A stretch of 64,000 nt of DNA from Perca fluviatilis (taxonomy: Eukaryota > Chordata > Actinopteri > Perciformes > Percidae): assembly GCF_010015445.1 (NCBI RefSeq), contig NC_053133.1, positions 22,401,922-22,465,921 of the forward strand, read 5' to 3'. Shown piece after piece: positions 24,331-35,515 of this stretch. The notes beneath the pieces are model-generated. The model worked only from the letters and a program-made list of their open reading frames with translations. It searched no databases and was not told the origin of the DNA. How positions within the stretch are numbered: the first letter of the stretch is position 1; each line of letters begins with the position of its first letter. A program made the position numbers and the translations under genes.

Positions 24331-24785
24331 CCACCCACCGCGGCTCCGCCAGTGTGAGCAGGTGAGTGTTATATTCTCAAATCAGACTGGAAGTACGTAA
24401 ATACAAATACGTGAATGTCTTCAAATGCAGTAAGCGGAGTTAAAAGCGTCACCTTTCACAGTTGCTCTGCTGGGAAAGTTCTCATCGGATTTACATTGGA
24501 CTCCGTGACCAATCAGCGGGACTTTGCGTGGATCAACAGACAGGAGGGCTCGGTAAATCCTCTGGACTACATCTGAGAAAACAATAAACCATTTAACGCG
24601 TCTCCGAGTATCAAACAGACTCTTTGCAAGCAGATCACGAGGAGCGACAGCGAGGGCGATATCCAGCAAATCAGGTTAAACTAACATTCATCAGCTTTAT
24701 ACGTGCTTCTTGAATGCAACTCCAACTTTTGTTTGAGAAAAGCGGCATTACTTTATTTGCTTTCTCCCCCGCAGACGTTTTCGCC
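24200..24785 (+). promoter_or_regulatory. Putative promoter/5'UTR region of dpp6 exon 1a
   Basis: GC- and CpG-richer than its surroundings, and immediately upstream of the exon 1a ATG. It contains a perfect C/EBP-like palindrome TTGCGCAA at 24272-24279, a second CTGCGCAA at 24283-24290, a (CA)n run at 24290-24331 and an inverted-CCAAT-type GACCAATCAGCG at about 24507. A possible 5'UTR splice donor, GAGCAG|GTGAGT, lies at 24360/24361. A good acceptor, TTTCTCCCCCGCAG, ends at 24774. A 5'UTR intron of about 414 bp is therefore possible. Promoter activity is inferred from position and composition only. Confidence 0.5.
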
Positions 24786-24842
24786 ATGAACCAAACGGCA
24801 GGAGCCACAAATGCGTATCGCAGGTGCTCCAAGGCTGGAAAG
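24786..24842 (+). CDS. dpp6: DPP6-like alternative first coding exon 1a
   Basis: The 19 codons MNQTAGATNAYRRCSKAGK run from ATG to a phase-0 donor AAG|GTAAGAAAG at 24843. The MNQTAG start and final lysine match, from memory, the variable N-terminus of the DPP6a splice form (MNQTAG...) and, less well, DPP10a (MNQTAS...). In those forms the next exon begins with E-LVGSN and leads into the transmembrane helix. DPP6 is an inactive S9B peptidase-fold type II membrane protein that binds Kv4 channels with KChIPs. It speeds their gating, and the 1a N-terminus itself adds fast pore-blocking inactivation. This peptide would lie in the cytoplasm. No downstream common exon occurs in the window, so an intron of at least 39 kb follows. 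An upstream acceptor-like site at 24774 suggests a separate 5'UTR exon. DPP10 is the main alternative identity. Confidence 0.75.
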
Positions 24843-25493
24843 GTAAGAAAGAGTTATTCAGAGAAGTTAAATAATTTGGAGCTGCTTCCGTGCGCACAGA
24901 CAGGCTGCGGCTCATGAGGAAGCATGGCAGTGATGCTGGATGTTTGGATGCAAGTTATAGGAAACGCTTTGGCAGACGCTGCTTTCTGCTTTGTTTGGGT
25001 TTTTGCGCGTCTGTGCGCTTTGGAGATGTTGTAAATTCTGTCCCGGGTACAGTTTGTTGGCTGCAATAATCATCTTATTAACAGTGAAAGATTTTAGTGG
25101 GCAGTTTACAGACACACTGGAAGCTTTTGGGCAAGACAAGGCAATTGTGTTGTCCTCACTGCAAAATAGATCATCATTTTTGCCAGCTGTTTTCTCAAAT
25201 CAGTGAATAAAGATGCATAAAAAAGGTGCACTTAAATTTAATTTCGTGCTCGAACCTCTTCATTTGGAACTTAATAGTCATCTGCTGTATACTGAGATCC
25301 AAGATGATGACATTGTGCCACAGCGCCACTGTTTTACCAAGCTATGACCCACATTATTGGATGTATGCTGCCGCTGCTGTGCGATAGTCAACTGGGAGGA
25401 GAGGGAGCTGAGGGTGAGAGTGGAGCTGGAATGAAGGGAAGGGGGGGAGCTGGAGAATGTGGGAGGAAAGACAGTGACGAAGGGACTGAATAG

Positions 25494-25495
<2 letters not shown>
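24843..25495. other. Intron 1 start, no further feature
   Basis: It begins with the donor GTAAG of exon 1a. The open frame that continues from the exon (to 24917) is intronic read-through. Nothing else was recognised. Confidence 0.5.

Positions 25496-25584
<89 letters not shown>
25496..25584. repeat. Long (TG)n microsatellite
   Basis: An uninterrupted run of about 89 bases of alternating TG, roughly 650 bp after the exon 1a donor. Poly-histidine/threonine frames on the minus strand are artefacts of the repeat. Confidence 0.97.
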
Positions 25585-25585
<1 letters not shown>

Positions 25586-25866
25586 CACATCTGGCTCTGT
25601 CAACATGCACCATCAGTGGAGTTGATGAAGTATGAAAGCTTATTTATCACCAGCAGCTACGACACATGGAATATCCACAGCAGATTTCCCAGTGTTTCCA
25701 AATGTTGATTTTGGCGCTACAAGTACTTGTCATTGATGGTATTGAGGTGTTTACAATGATCTGCTAAATGAGCCCTGATGGGTGTGGACATGAATTAACA
25801 CACACTGTTGCGTTGTGTTCGTTAACACGCTGAACTCCGGAACAGTAGGTTTTGATCCCATAATAA

Positions 25867-26390
25867 AGTGATTTCCAACTAGTGGTAGCAGGCTACTTGT
25901 ACCCCAGGAACATAGAAAAATTGGAGCTCAACCAATTAAAAATAAATAAAAATCAGGATTTTATTAGAAAAAAAACTCTGATTACGTGTTGCAATTGATT
26001 GTGTGAAAACAAGTTTGCAGATGAGCAGAGAAGTGTAACAGCAAGCTAAAAGTAATGGATAAATGGCTGCAATAAATATGCCTAGCTAAAAGTAATAAAT
26101 GCAGTCCAAATAGTTATGAGTGATGGATAAATAGTTATGTAAAAGGAATTAATAAATGGCTACATTTAAACGTAATGGAAAACTGGTTAAATTAGATAGA
26201 AAGTAAAGAAGAAATGGTTGAAATCGTTGGGTAAATGATATCTAAAAGCAATGGCCAAACTAGGCCGAGCTATAAGTAATGAACACACTGTTCAAATAGT
26301 TGGCTAAAAGTAATGGCAAACTGGTTGAATTAGGCAGACGAAAGTAGGATAAAATGCTGAAATGTCCAGCATCTGCACTCCAAACTTGAC
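25867..26390. repeat. Degenerate internally repetitive element
   Basis: It starts with a TACTTGTACCCC block that recalls the ends of a fish hAT MITE. It then shows many imperfect repeats of (A)GCTAAAAGTAATGG(A/C)(T)AAA and TGGTTGAAAT(A/C)G, spaced a few tens of bases apart. It looks like an old satellite-like core inside a dispersed element. Boundaries are approximate. Confidence 0.55.
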
Positions 26391-27799
26391 CAAACTGACC
26401 TGTACAGTTCAAACTCCAGTTCAATTGTATGAAAAAAAATATTGTAGTATTCATTTTTTATATAATCAATAGTGTTCCAGTGGAATAACATCCAGTAATC
26501 AGTGCAAATGAACACATTTGGAGCATAACTTGTGATGAGTTGATCTGACAGCTGTGGGGGACCATGAGTCTCCCTGTCAGAAATCTGTATACTCACTGTT
26601 GCTGTTGACTTACATATTTACTGTCCTTTGCTACATCTCTGTTAGTGCTCGCCGTGTTTGTTTGTACAATGTGTTCAGCGGAGGAATATTAGTGTCCATA
26701 CTTTGTGCTTTTGCTCACTCATTGTTCTAATTATAAGGCGTTTCATCTCCTCTTGCACATCAACTTTGAGAGAGAAAATAGATTGAGATAAGTACCTCTC
26801 CAGAAACATTTGTTACCGGACAGCAGTGTCTATTTTATTATCTGGCCACTTTTACCCCGCCGGCAGGATCGTCTGCAATTTCAAACGGTTATGGTTTTGT
26901 CATTTTTAAAGCTTTGGCGCTGCTGAGAATTTGTCTTTGATGAGTTGACTTCTCTCTCTCTCTCTCTCTCTCTCTCTGGAGAGTTTCTATTTCCAGTCAT
27001 GTTGACAGTCGGCCACAGACATGTTTCATTGTGGATTAATGACACTCTGATTAGGTCTGCATGTGTTCTGCAGCCCTCCCAGCAGGATAAGCCCCACATG
27101 GCCATGGTCATCAGCTTGTGACAAGCTTTGACAGGTTTGTGAACACCTGAAATGAGAGGAGAGCAAGTGTGCTGTGTCGTGAGACTATTTGAGGATCCTT
27201 TGAGAATTCCATCTAATGCAATTCCTGCACTTTGTCTTGTTTTGCATGACTGACGCTGAAACATTAAAAATGAGACTTCAGTGATTGGCCATGCATTCCT
27301 GCACCCATGTTGTTCTTTGGTGTATTTTTGTCATTCCCATAGCTAACTAGCTAAACGGAGTGCAGCTTTGAATGTGTTTTTTTAAAATGTAAAAACATGA
27401 TCCGGTTATCTGCAACACCAGTAGTATTTTTTTTTTTGTCCCTCTTATCACAGATCAGCAGCTTTTTTTTACAACGCTCAGGGAGAATTTAAGAGAGAGT
27501 TTATCCACTGACAGTAGCCTCTAAAGACCATAATGCAGTGCGGTAACATCTTGGAGCTTTGCTATGGCAATATAGCCTCTCCTTCTAGTAGCTTTGTAGT
27601 AATCTCAACCATCACACTATTTCCTGTTGTGCCCACTATTCACATTGTCGCTCTAGCTACCTACAGAAATGCATCACAGAGAGGGAGTCCTCTTTCTGGG
27701 AGTTGTCCATAGGCCTTCTGGGAAATGTAGGAAGTCATTAGCAGTAGCAGACATGAGGTAGTTTAAAGGAGCAGTGGAACACATCAAAATGAAACTTTA
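26391..27799. other. Intron sequence; (TC)n at 26950-26977
   Basis: No coding frame with a domain. The perfect (TC)n run is the only repeat I can name. Confidence 0.45.
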
Positions 27800-28089
27800 T
27801 CTCACAATAAATTAACTAATTGATGTTATTTAGGGAAATTGCAATAATAAGTTGATTAGCTTTTAAGCAGAAATACCAAACATTCTCTGGTTTTAGCTTG
27901 TCATATGTGGATACTTAATTTCTCTGTTTTATGTTGTTGTAAACTAAGTATCTTTGGGTTTTTGGACTGTTGACTTGATAAAACAAGGCATTTGAAGACA
28001 TTTTTTTCACTGTTTTCTGGAATTTTAAAGACCAAATGAGAAACTAATGATTAATCAATACTGAAGACGAACATTGGTTGCACCGCTAA
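27800..28089. mobile_element. Old hAT relic, right arm
   Basis: The blocks ACCAAACATTCTCTGGTTT, TCTTTGGGTTTTTGGACTGT, AAACAAGGCATTTGAAGAC, a degenerate GATTAATCAAT and GGTTGCACCGCTA follow, in order, the right half of the fish hAT family with TAGGGCTGCAAC ends. The complete copy at 39590-40602 has the same kind of terminus. The last bases are a mutated GTTGCAGCCCTA. The left arm is missing or unrecognisable. Confidence 0.6.
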
Positions 28090-28184
28090 TATCTGTAAAG
28101 CTGTAAAGTGTAAGAATATCTATGAGGATGGAATTTTACCTAAGTTTCAGTAGAAGAAACAAGTTCCCTCTCAACGTGATATCA

Positions 28185-28885
28185 TGCCTTCGTGTAAACA
28201 TACACGCCCACTTTCTTAAGCCAAGTGGTGTGTTATCTGTACGCATTTTGAGCTGTCTGCGTGTATGTCTACGCTGCATACAGATCCGCGTGTATGTCTA
28301 CGCTGTATACAGATCCGCGTGTATGTCTACGCTGCATACAGATCCGCGTGTATGTCTACGCTGTATACAGCGGACGTAAATGTGTATGTTTATGCGATAA
28401 CACGCCACTTGTAGAAAGTGCCATGTTATCGCATAAACATGTACGCCACTTTCTAAAGCCAAGTGGCGTGTTATCCTCATGCATTTTGAATACAGTATAC
28501 AGCAGACGGGTTGGGTTTAGGAAAAAAAACAACCGGTTGGGTTTAGGAAAAGAAGAACGGGGTTGGATTTAGTAAAAGAAGAAAGCGACTGTTGAGTTTA
28601 GGAAACATCACACGCGGGACACGAACGCCAGCTTTCCTGGGTGAAAGTCCTATGTTTGACCCATCCTCCACCCAAACCAACCTCCCTACGCGAATTTTCG
28701 CCCGTTCATACTACTCGCTACGGTGTAAATTCACACGCAATCACAAGGTAATGTAAGTCAATGGAGGCCAAACGGCGTTGATAAACACGCTAAAAAGCCA
28801 GTATGTGTCTTGATAACACGCCAATAATGGCATACGAATTGGCGTGTCATACATACGCCACTTCATGCGATCAGTCTGTGCCTCT
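28185..28885. mobile_element. Foldback element with tRNA-like core, copy 3
   Basis: The outer parts contain repeated and inverted GATAACACGCC and ACATACACGCC blocks, including a hairpin with perfect 17-bp arms (28386-28402 and 28424-28440). The interior has three GTTGGGTTTAGGAAAA-type repeats (28509-28605). The core at about 28612-28690 has GGGACACGAACGCC and GGGTGAAAGTCCT, then CCAACCTCCCTACG. The core is shared with 59040-59125 and, more distantly, 890-1030 and 11980-12110. No protein is encoded. Confidence 0.65.
28259..28372. repeat. Minisatellite, 29-bp unit, 4 copies
   Basis: Four units of (C)GCGTGTATGTCTACGCTG(C/T)ATACAGATC start at 28259, 28287, 28316 and 28345. Copies 1 and 3 carry GCATAC while 2 and 4 carry GTATAC, so the array alternates. 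This suggests duplication of a two-unit block. Each unit also contains the near-palindromic GTCTACGC...GTATAC. Confidence 0.9.
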
Positions 28886-30854
28886 TATAGTTTGATCGGG
28901 TGATATATAAATATTTAGTCCTTCTAGGTTGTATTGCTTAGAATTATAGAAAAGTTCATATTAAGCATAGTCATATTTAGAGCAGCCCACATGCAGCATA
29001 TAAAGAAAGCAAGTAACACAAGGACACTTCTGCTCATTGCAGTTTATATCCAGATTAGCTGTATAGTGAGGGGCATCTTGCAGGATAAATGAAAGAATGT
29101 AAATGACATCATGCAAAAGCAGTATTGTAGATGTGTAATGTCATTTTGTGAATTGAAAACAAGCATGTCATACTCCACTAATGCCCAATTACCTCCCACT
29201 TAACTGAGTGTTCTGGCAGATCAGAATGAGGAGGGGAACATATTTTTTTGTAATGCAGTTTTGCTATGATAAAATGGTGTCTGGACACAAAACATCCACT
29301 AGAGGGCAGTGTGGTACTGCAGTACATGTACCTGTAAGGGAGTGTCACTTCATGATCCGCTGCCTAAATCCTTTACTGTCTCTCCTTTTGGTTGAGTTTG
29401 AGTAACCATGTGTAGCAGTCATCCCGTGATCGTATGCCCTGTTCTGTAAAGTTTTGAGTTGTATTTTGGCTTCATTTGATACATGTAGGATTGTTGCAGC
29501 TTTTTAAGAGTCCCTTTTGCTCTGAGATCACGTCAGAGCTTATAAGTAAATTTTGACTCTGTAGTTCATGCTGCTCCTTTTCTTTTGTCTTGTCTCTCTT
29601 ACAGCTGGCTCGTCTGATCATCTTGGCCGCTGACAGCCCTGCAGTGCAGTGTGCAGCACACTAAAATCCCAATTAGCTCCCGCAGTTTCACAACCATTTG
29701 CAACTTTGCTAATCTCTGCATCTGCAAAGCCCTGAAAAGCTCCAAATTCTTCTGATTATAGTTTCATAATGAGAATATGAAAGTTTAATTTGTGTGACTC
29801 AGTTGAGACACAGAGGAAAACCAGCTAAATTGCCGATCCACGCCGATGCAATGAATATGTATTGACTGCTGCTGCCAGAATATAAATTGATCTCTTGACT
29901 AAATCTGTCAGTTAAAACTATTGGACTTGTGTCCCGTCAAATAATTGGAAATTCACTGAGGTTTATTTGTCTATATCATTACTGCATTGGATTACTTTGT
30001 TTTTTTTAAACTAAAACTCATTTGTTTCTGCAGTTATTGAGCTTACATCAGAATACAAATAACCATGGCACCCAGTTATTCAAGTGCAAAAGAGCTAAAC
30101 GGATATTTCAAGGAACACAGGAGCTAAGCTGAGAGGTATTTGGATTGAGGGTGGACTTCTTAATTACCGCAGCTTTGTTGGCAAGCAGCAGGCCAAACAC
30201 CAGCATGAATGTGCCAAGTATTGATCCCTGCTCTCATTACACTGCAGGCCCATTGTAATGCGCGGTTATCACTCCAACTTCCTCACTATGGAAATGATCA
30301 TTGATTTTTTTTTTTTTTCTGCACTCTTAGTAAAATGGCAGGAGAAGCGCCTATCTCAATCATCTTTGCACTTTGAATTTGTGCACTCGAGGAGCCTCTC
30401 CCGCTCATTAGCACCAGTAATCTTTTTCTCATCCTGATGACTCTAGAGGACGGGGCCCCGCCTTTGGTCAAACTGAGCCCACTCTTGTTATACAGTAGAG
30501 CCTTTGCCTTGTGCTTTTTGAAGGTGCTCTTTCATGCTGATCTCCAACACGTAAAAGCTGCTGTCTGCTTGCAATGTCATCAAGACCATCTTGACTCTTT
30601 GCCTGAGGAAAAGACGAATACACCTTGTGCCTCTGTATTTGTATACTAACTTGTTTAGAGAGTACACAATGAAATTACATCGGGAGCCACATCTGAGAGC
30701 TCTACCCCTGTGAAATGAATAATGCAACACAAAGAAAGAAAAGATTTCCTCACTTTTAACACCAGTGGGGTGAGGCGTTTTTTTTTTTTTTTCTTAAATG
30801 TGTTGCAGATTGCTTATTCTGCTGTAGTGGCATTTCTGTTTGTAATAACCACCG
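28886..30854. other. Intron sequence, repeat-poor block about 29590-30430
   Basis: No exon could be supported. The 29590-30430 stretch contains no repeat I recognise apart from a poly-T at 30306-30319. It also has moderately complex text such as CCAATTAGCTCCCGCAG, and could include conserved non-coding sequence. An acceptor-like TCTCTTACAG ends at 29604 but opens no plausible coding exon. Confidence 0.4.
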
Positions 30855-30855
30855 T

Positions 30856-30879
30856 TGTGTGTGTGTGTGTGTGTGTGTG
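30856..30879. repeat. (TG)n microsatellite
   Basis: Short perfect TG run. Confidence 0.9.
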
Positions 30880-31663
30880 CACTTAATCATCAGGTGCTGC
30901 AGCCGTGGCCTCCTGCCCGAGCTCATACTACACCGAGGGAAATCCTCGGGGAAATGGGAGTTTTATTACAGTATGTTATCCTGGGGAAAAAAATGCAAAC
31001 GTGTACACACATTCGGGGGAGTACAACGCTGTGTTGGTGTTACTCGGCTGCAGCAGCTCGGCTGCAGCATCTCGGCCGCGGCTCTGTTTTTCCAGGGCAT
31101 GATTGACACCACGGGGAGTGTAATTGCATGAGTCACTGAGACCTCCCTGGCCCTTTGAGTGAGCGGTTGGCTCGGCAAAACGCTTGGGTCATGACAGCCC
31201 ATCTGGTGGCGTATCACAAGCAGTCAACAAGGCCCTAAGAGACAAATGGCGCCACAACAGTAAACTGCCGCCGCTGGTTGGGAGATAGGCATTTGAGCCA
31301 TATCTAAAATCACAAGCACATCCACTGTGTGCCCCCAGAGGCCTCGGTACCCATCAAACTAAAGACTAAATGTGCTGCATCCAGAGTATCTCATGCTGTC
31401 AGAGCCTGTCACAGTGGATTTTACCACTTCTTGTACCACTTTTATGGACACATGACGCAAATGAGCCTTATTTTTTATTTTTTTTCCAGTGGAATATTTC
31501 AATGTGCTGACGTGCAATAACTGAGGGCTCAGGTTTAAGTTGGCCCTCTGCTGGATAAAAGAGTTCATGATCTTTTGTGCAAGAGCCACAAGTCTCACTC
31601 AGCAAAGTGAGCTGGTGCATATTGAGGCTTCTGAACTGGTTAAACCATTACGTTAATGGTTTC
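30880..31663. other. Intron sequence, GC-richer block 31030-31290
   Basis: No gene seen. About 31030-31290 has raised GC and no recognised repeat, so it is a candidate regulatory block. Confidence 0.35.
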
Positions 31664-32018
31664 TTAACCCTTGTGCTGTCTTCCCGTTGACCATGCAACC
31701 TTTTGTTTTTCTGGGTCAAAATTTAAAATTAAAACATTTTTGTTTTTCAGCTTTTTGGTCGTCTTTTTCGACACTCATGTCCCTTTTCCTTGATGTTTTT
31801 GTCACTTTTTCCAACATTTATGTCACTCTTTTCAATGTTCTTTTATCATTTCTTTTTGCTATAAAATTAAACAAAACACCCAAATTCAATGAAAGTAGTG
31901 AAATTATCATTTATTTTACTTGTGAAGAGCATTGTATGGAACCATCCACGTTAATTTTCTGATATAGAAACTTTCTGAAAATGGGTCAAATTTGACCCGA
32001 GGAAAACAGGAGGGTTAA
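31664..32018. mobile_element. TTAACCCT-ended MITE
   Basis: Left end TTAACCCTTGTGCTGTCTTC and right end GGAAAACAGGAGGGTTAA are imperfect inverted repeats, with GGGTCAAATTTGACCC just inside the right end. The interior has T-rich repeats of TTTTTGTCACTTTTT-like units. These resemble, in inverse, the A-rich insert at 60-180 and 8260-8370. It is followed by a short (GTTAATA)n run to 32041. Confidence 0.7.
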
Positions 32019-32039
32019 TAGTTAATAGTTAATAGTTAA

Positions 32040-32156
32040 TATATGGTGTTTTTTGAAAATTCAACCAAGTAAACCTTTTCTGATATAACCTCTAAATACA
32101 ATTATTATTATATTAATTATGAACCTGAAAATGAGCATAATGTGAGCACTTTAATG
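32040..32156 (-). mobile_element. MITE end fragment (GTGCTCATAT family)
   Basis: TGGTGTTTTTTGAAAATT, AACCTTTTCTGATATAA, GAACCTGAAAATGAGCAT and GTGAGCACTTTAA match the inverse of 35020-35130. This is one terminal part of that element, ending at TTAA. Confidence 0.7.
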
Positions 32157-34449
32157 AAAGATTGCATGGACTTGGACATGGGAAAACAGGATTATAACGT
32201 CCCAGTCTAGCATCACCCTACTCCCTAACAGAGACACACCTCATCATGTAAGACAGCAGGACCTCAGTTTCTCTATGAATATAAATAAACCATAATTGTA
32301 TTCATTCTGTCCTCATTTTGCTTTAACTTTTACATGAAAGGGAATGTGAAAATAAAGAACAAAGATCCTTTGTGTTGCAATGTTGGGTGTGTTTGATCCT
32401 ACAGTTGTAACATCTTGTACATTCAGATGAAAAAAGAAAGACCACTTTCTGCTTCTCCAGTCCCGCTGTTTATCCTTATATAAATCCTAAACCCACGCAA
32501 CAACAGCACTCAGGGCAAACTTATGTGTTGTCAAATGTCCTTGGTCAGATATCCAGAGAGATGTATACAAATAACCATACCTATTCATGCGTTTATTGTG
32601 CCCGTGTTCCCCATGCTGCACACATTTTTCAACAGTATTGTTCTGGAAAACATAGAAAAATGAAATTTAAACAGAGCCTTCTACAACAGTAAATGATATT
32701 TAGTCTTAAATTATTTCCTAAAATCTAGAATCAGAAAGCCAAAATGTACGAAATTGCCTCACAGCAGTGACTACATATATGTTTATGTATTGTATGAAGA
32801 CTTGAAGAATATTATACAGAGACTTGTCAGGATTGACAGTTATGCAGAGTGACAGACGTTTAAGACAATTACTCAGTCTTCCAGAATGTGTCAACATGTC
32901 ACTCCATATGCTCACTCTGGAGAACGAGCACTGAATGCATCATTCCCGGACACTGATTTGATTTGTCCGTGTGCATCGGAGGCACACAGACAATTACTCA
33001 AAGACGAATTTCATATCAAACTGGAGCGTTTTTCAGTGAAAAAGAGATATTTTCTTCCAAAATATTTGAGTATTTGGAAGAGTTCTCTACAGTCTAAAGT
33101 TCTTTCACTCAGCCCTCAATCTCCAACTCTACTGAGCCCCCAGCAGACCCTTCGGTTCATGGTTTTTAATTTGTCACATATTTAACCTATTTGTATATGT
33201 ATACTGTGCTTGAAAGAAAATTGGAAAAAATTATTTTGTGTTTTTGTCCCGCATCCCTATTCTCTTGTATGTGTGGGTGAACTTTCCCTTTTACCCTTTT
33301 TAAGGGTTTGGCAGTCGAATCTTCCCAGTGGGATCCATAACAATAAATAAGCGCCTGTAGCTTATTTAAAAAATGCACTTTGAGCCTTTCCACACAACAT
33401 TGAGTGAAGTGAAATGTGTGGGCTGGCTTTGTGAGGCCACTGACGGATACTTTGGTAAAATACGTATACGTTTATACGTGAAGTTATTTGATCAGGGACA
33501 TTTTCTCTAAAGCTCTTTGTTTTTTTTTTCAGGCTCTTTTGTAAGATGGTTTATTTTTAAGTTAACATTCAGCTGCTGTGGCGCGGTATTAAAAAATAAA
33601 TCCATAAAGGCAGCTTATCAGCCATGTCAATTGAAGATAAATCAGTTATTTGATGTTGTTATTAGAAGATGTATTGTTATTGATCAGAGGGAACTTGGCC
33701 TATAAATCATGAGCATGCAAGCAATGACTTTTACTTCTCATATTGTTTTAGTTGAGGATTTATTTCCAGTGCATCTATTTCTGCACTTTGATCTGAAGTT
33801 CTGTTTCCAGAGAAAACCCTGAGTGTCTTTTTAAAGAACTACAAGGCCCCTTTATAAAGACTTTTCCACATAGACACATTATGTGGAACCATTTTTGATG
33901 ATTCCATAATTCCTCCTCTTCTTCATTACCGTCCTATAAGTGTGTTCCAGGGAATATCTAAGTCTTTGAAATCCCTTTTTATATCCCTCTCCTAAGCTGA
34001 GCCTTTCAGCAGTAGGCTCTAGAAGACCTTATGTTAGCTCCTGGTTGCCCATTTGTGTCTCTGCATACTGACGCACACTGTGCAACAGAGAAACCTACGG
34101 GTCTCATCCTTTAATTAAAATCACTTCACTTGATTTCAGGTGAAAGCATTTTAGCTTTGTACATGCTTTGAATGTGATCAGTTAAACCCCAGCGTGCTTG
34201 CAACCCTCCAATTTTAAGGTGTGTTGCACAATCAAGGAGTTTTAGTTTCCTGGTTTAAATACAAAGGAGCAGTCATTTGTCTCCTTTCAGACTAGTGGAA
34301 AGACTACATTTGGGTGTTTATTTTACTCCACTTTGTCTATTTGCGTCTGTAGATTTCCCCTGAATTCACCAAAGGTTGGCATTAAATAATGCCTTATTTG
34401 CATATTCAAACAAAAACATACAGTAAACTTGTAATACAAAAAAATTGTC
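32157..34449. other. Intron sequence, no gene seen
   Basis: AT-rich, with short frames only. No recognised repeat. Confidence 0.4.
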
Positions 34450-34749
34450 TTAACCCTTGTGTGGTCCTTCGGGTCCCAGTGACCCGAAGGACAACACAAG
34501 GATGATGTACTTCCCTTTACATTGTTGAGAATTGCTCTCTAAACCCTGTTTCTTGTAAAGTAAGTAAGTAAAGTTTATTTCTAGAACACATTTAAACAGT
34601 TTAAGCTGACCAAAATGCTGTACAAACAAGAACTATGGTGCTGTATTAACCCTTGTTTAGAGAGCAATTCTCAACAAAGTAAACGGAAGTACATAATCCT
34701 TGTGTTGTCCTTTGGGTCACTGGGACCCGAAGGACAACACAAGGGTTAA
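34450..34749. mobile_element. Palindromic TTAA MITE, copy 1
   Basis: The ends are TTAACCCTTGTGTGGTCC and its inverse. Terminal inverted repeats extend about 100 bp and include ACTTCC...TTGAGAATTGCTCTCTAAA and its complement. Each arm carries its own smaller palindrome, CCTTCGGGTCCCAGTGACCC with its complement. The middle (AAGTAAGTAAAGTTTATTTC to GCTGTACAAACAAGAAC) is not inverted. It is nearly identical to 56187-56485. Confidence 0.9.
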
Positions 34750-35018
34750 TGTAAGTTATCAAACTGGGGAAGTTTACATGTTTACCATTTTCTCCTGTAG
34801 TGTCCTTCAAAATGTATGAAGTTTTACTTTACAAATCTTTTAAAGGCCGTTTTCTCAAAATGAGTTTTTTTTTTTTTTATACTAGCTAGACATCTCCACT
34901 TCAGTAGCACTTACATAGACCAAACTTTCCAGTGTCATTCCTATCAAAATAGAGAGCATTCTGTCTGGGAGCATCACCACCTGGATGGGGCAGCAGCACC
35001 CAAAAAGACTAACTGGCC
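34750..35018. other. Intron sequence
   Basis: Nothing recognised apart from a poly-T at about 34865-34880. Confidence 0.4.
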
Positions 35019-35515
35019 CTTGTGCTCATATTCTGCTCATTTTCAGGTTCATAATTGTATTTCGAGATTATATAAGAAAAGGTTTACATGGTTTAATTTT
35101 CAAAAAACACCATATTTTTGTTGTACTGCACATTGCTGCAGCTCCTCTTTTCACCCTGTGTGTTGAGCTCTCTGTTTTAGCTACAGAGTGAGGTATCACA
35201 CTTCTATTCCATCTTTGTTGGGAGTCGCACATGTGCAGTAGCTAGGTAAGGACTACTAGCCAGTCAGAAGCAGAGTATGAGGGCGTGCCATGCTAGCAGC
35301 TAGGCGAGCATTATAACGCGTGTTACAAAGTGACGCACGTTCGTCACGGCAGTAAAGGCTGGACTACAATAGAGTGTTTTCTGTTAGAGATGGTAAGTGC
35401 CTTTGGGGTGGACTTTGGGCTTTTTCACTTTGTACACCTATAACGTGCACAAAAAAGATATATAACACAATAAAGGAAAGGGGAAAAGCCAAAAAGCATA
35501 ATATGAGCACTTTAA
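35019..35515. mobile_element. MITE with GTGCTCATAT ends
   Basis: Left end GTGCTCATATTCTGCTCATT and right end GCATAATATGAGCACTTTAA are imperfect inverted repeats, with TTAA at the right. Internal blocks (CTTTGTACACCTATAACGTG, AGGGGAAAAGCCAAAAAGCA) are characteristic of a very common percomorph MITE. No transposase. Confidence 0.75.

Noticed and set aside
25278..25613. Minus-strand His/Thr-rich frames
   Set aside because: Translation of the (TG)n microsatellite.
29604..29664. Acceptor-like TCTCTTACAG followed by LARLIILAADSPAVQC
   Set aside because: The short frame stops quickly, has no donor and no family match.
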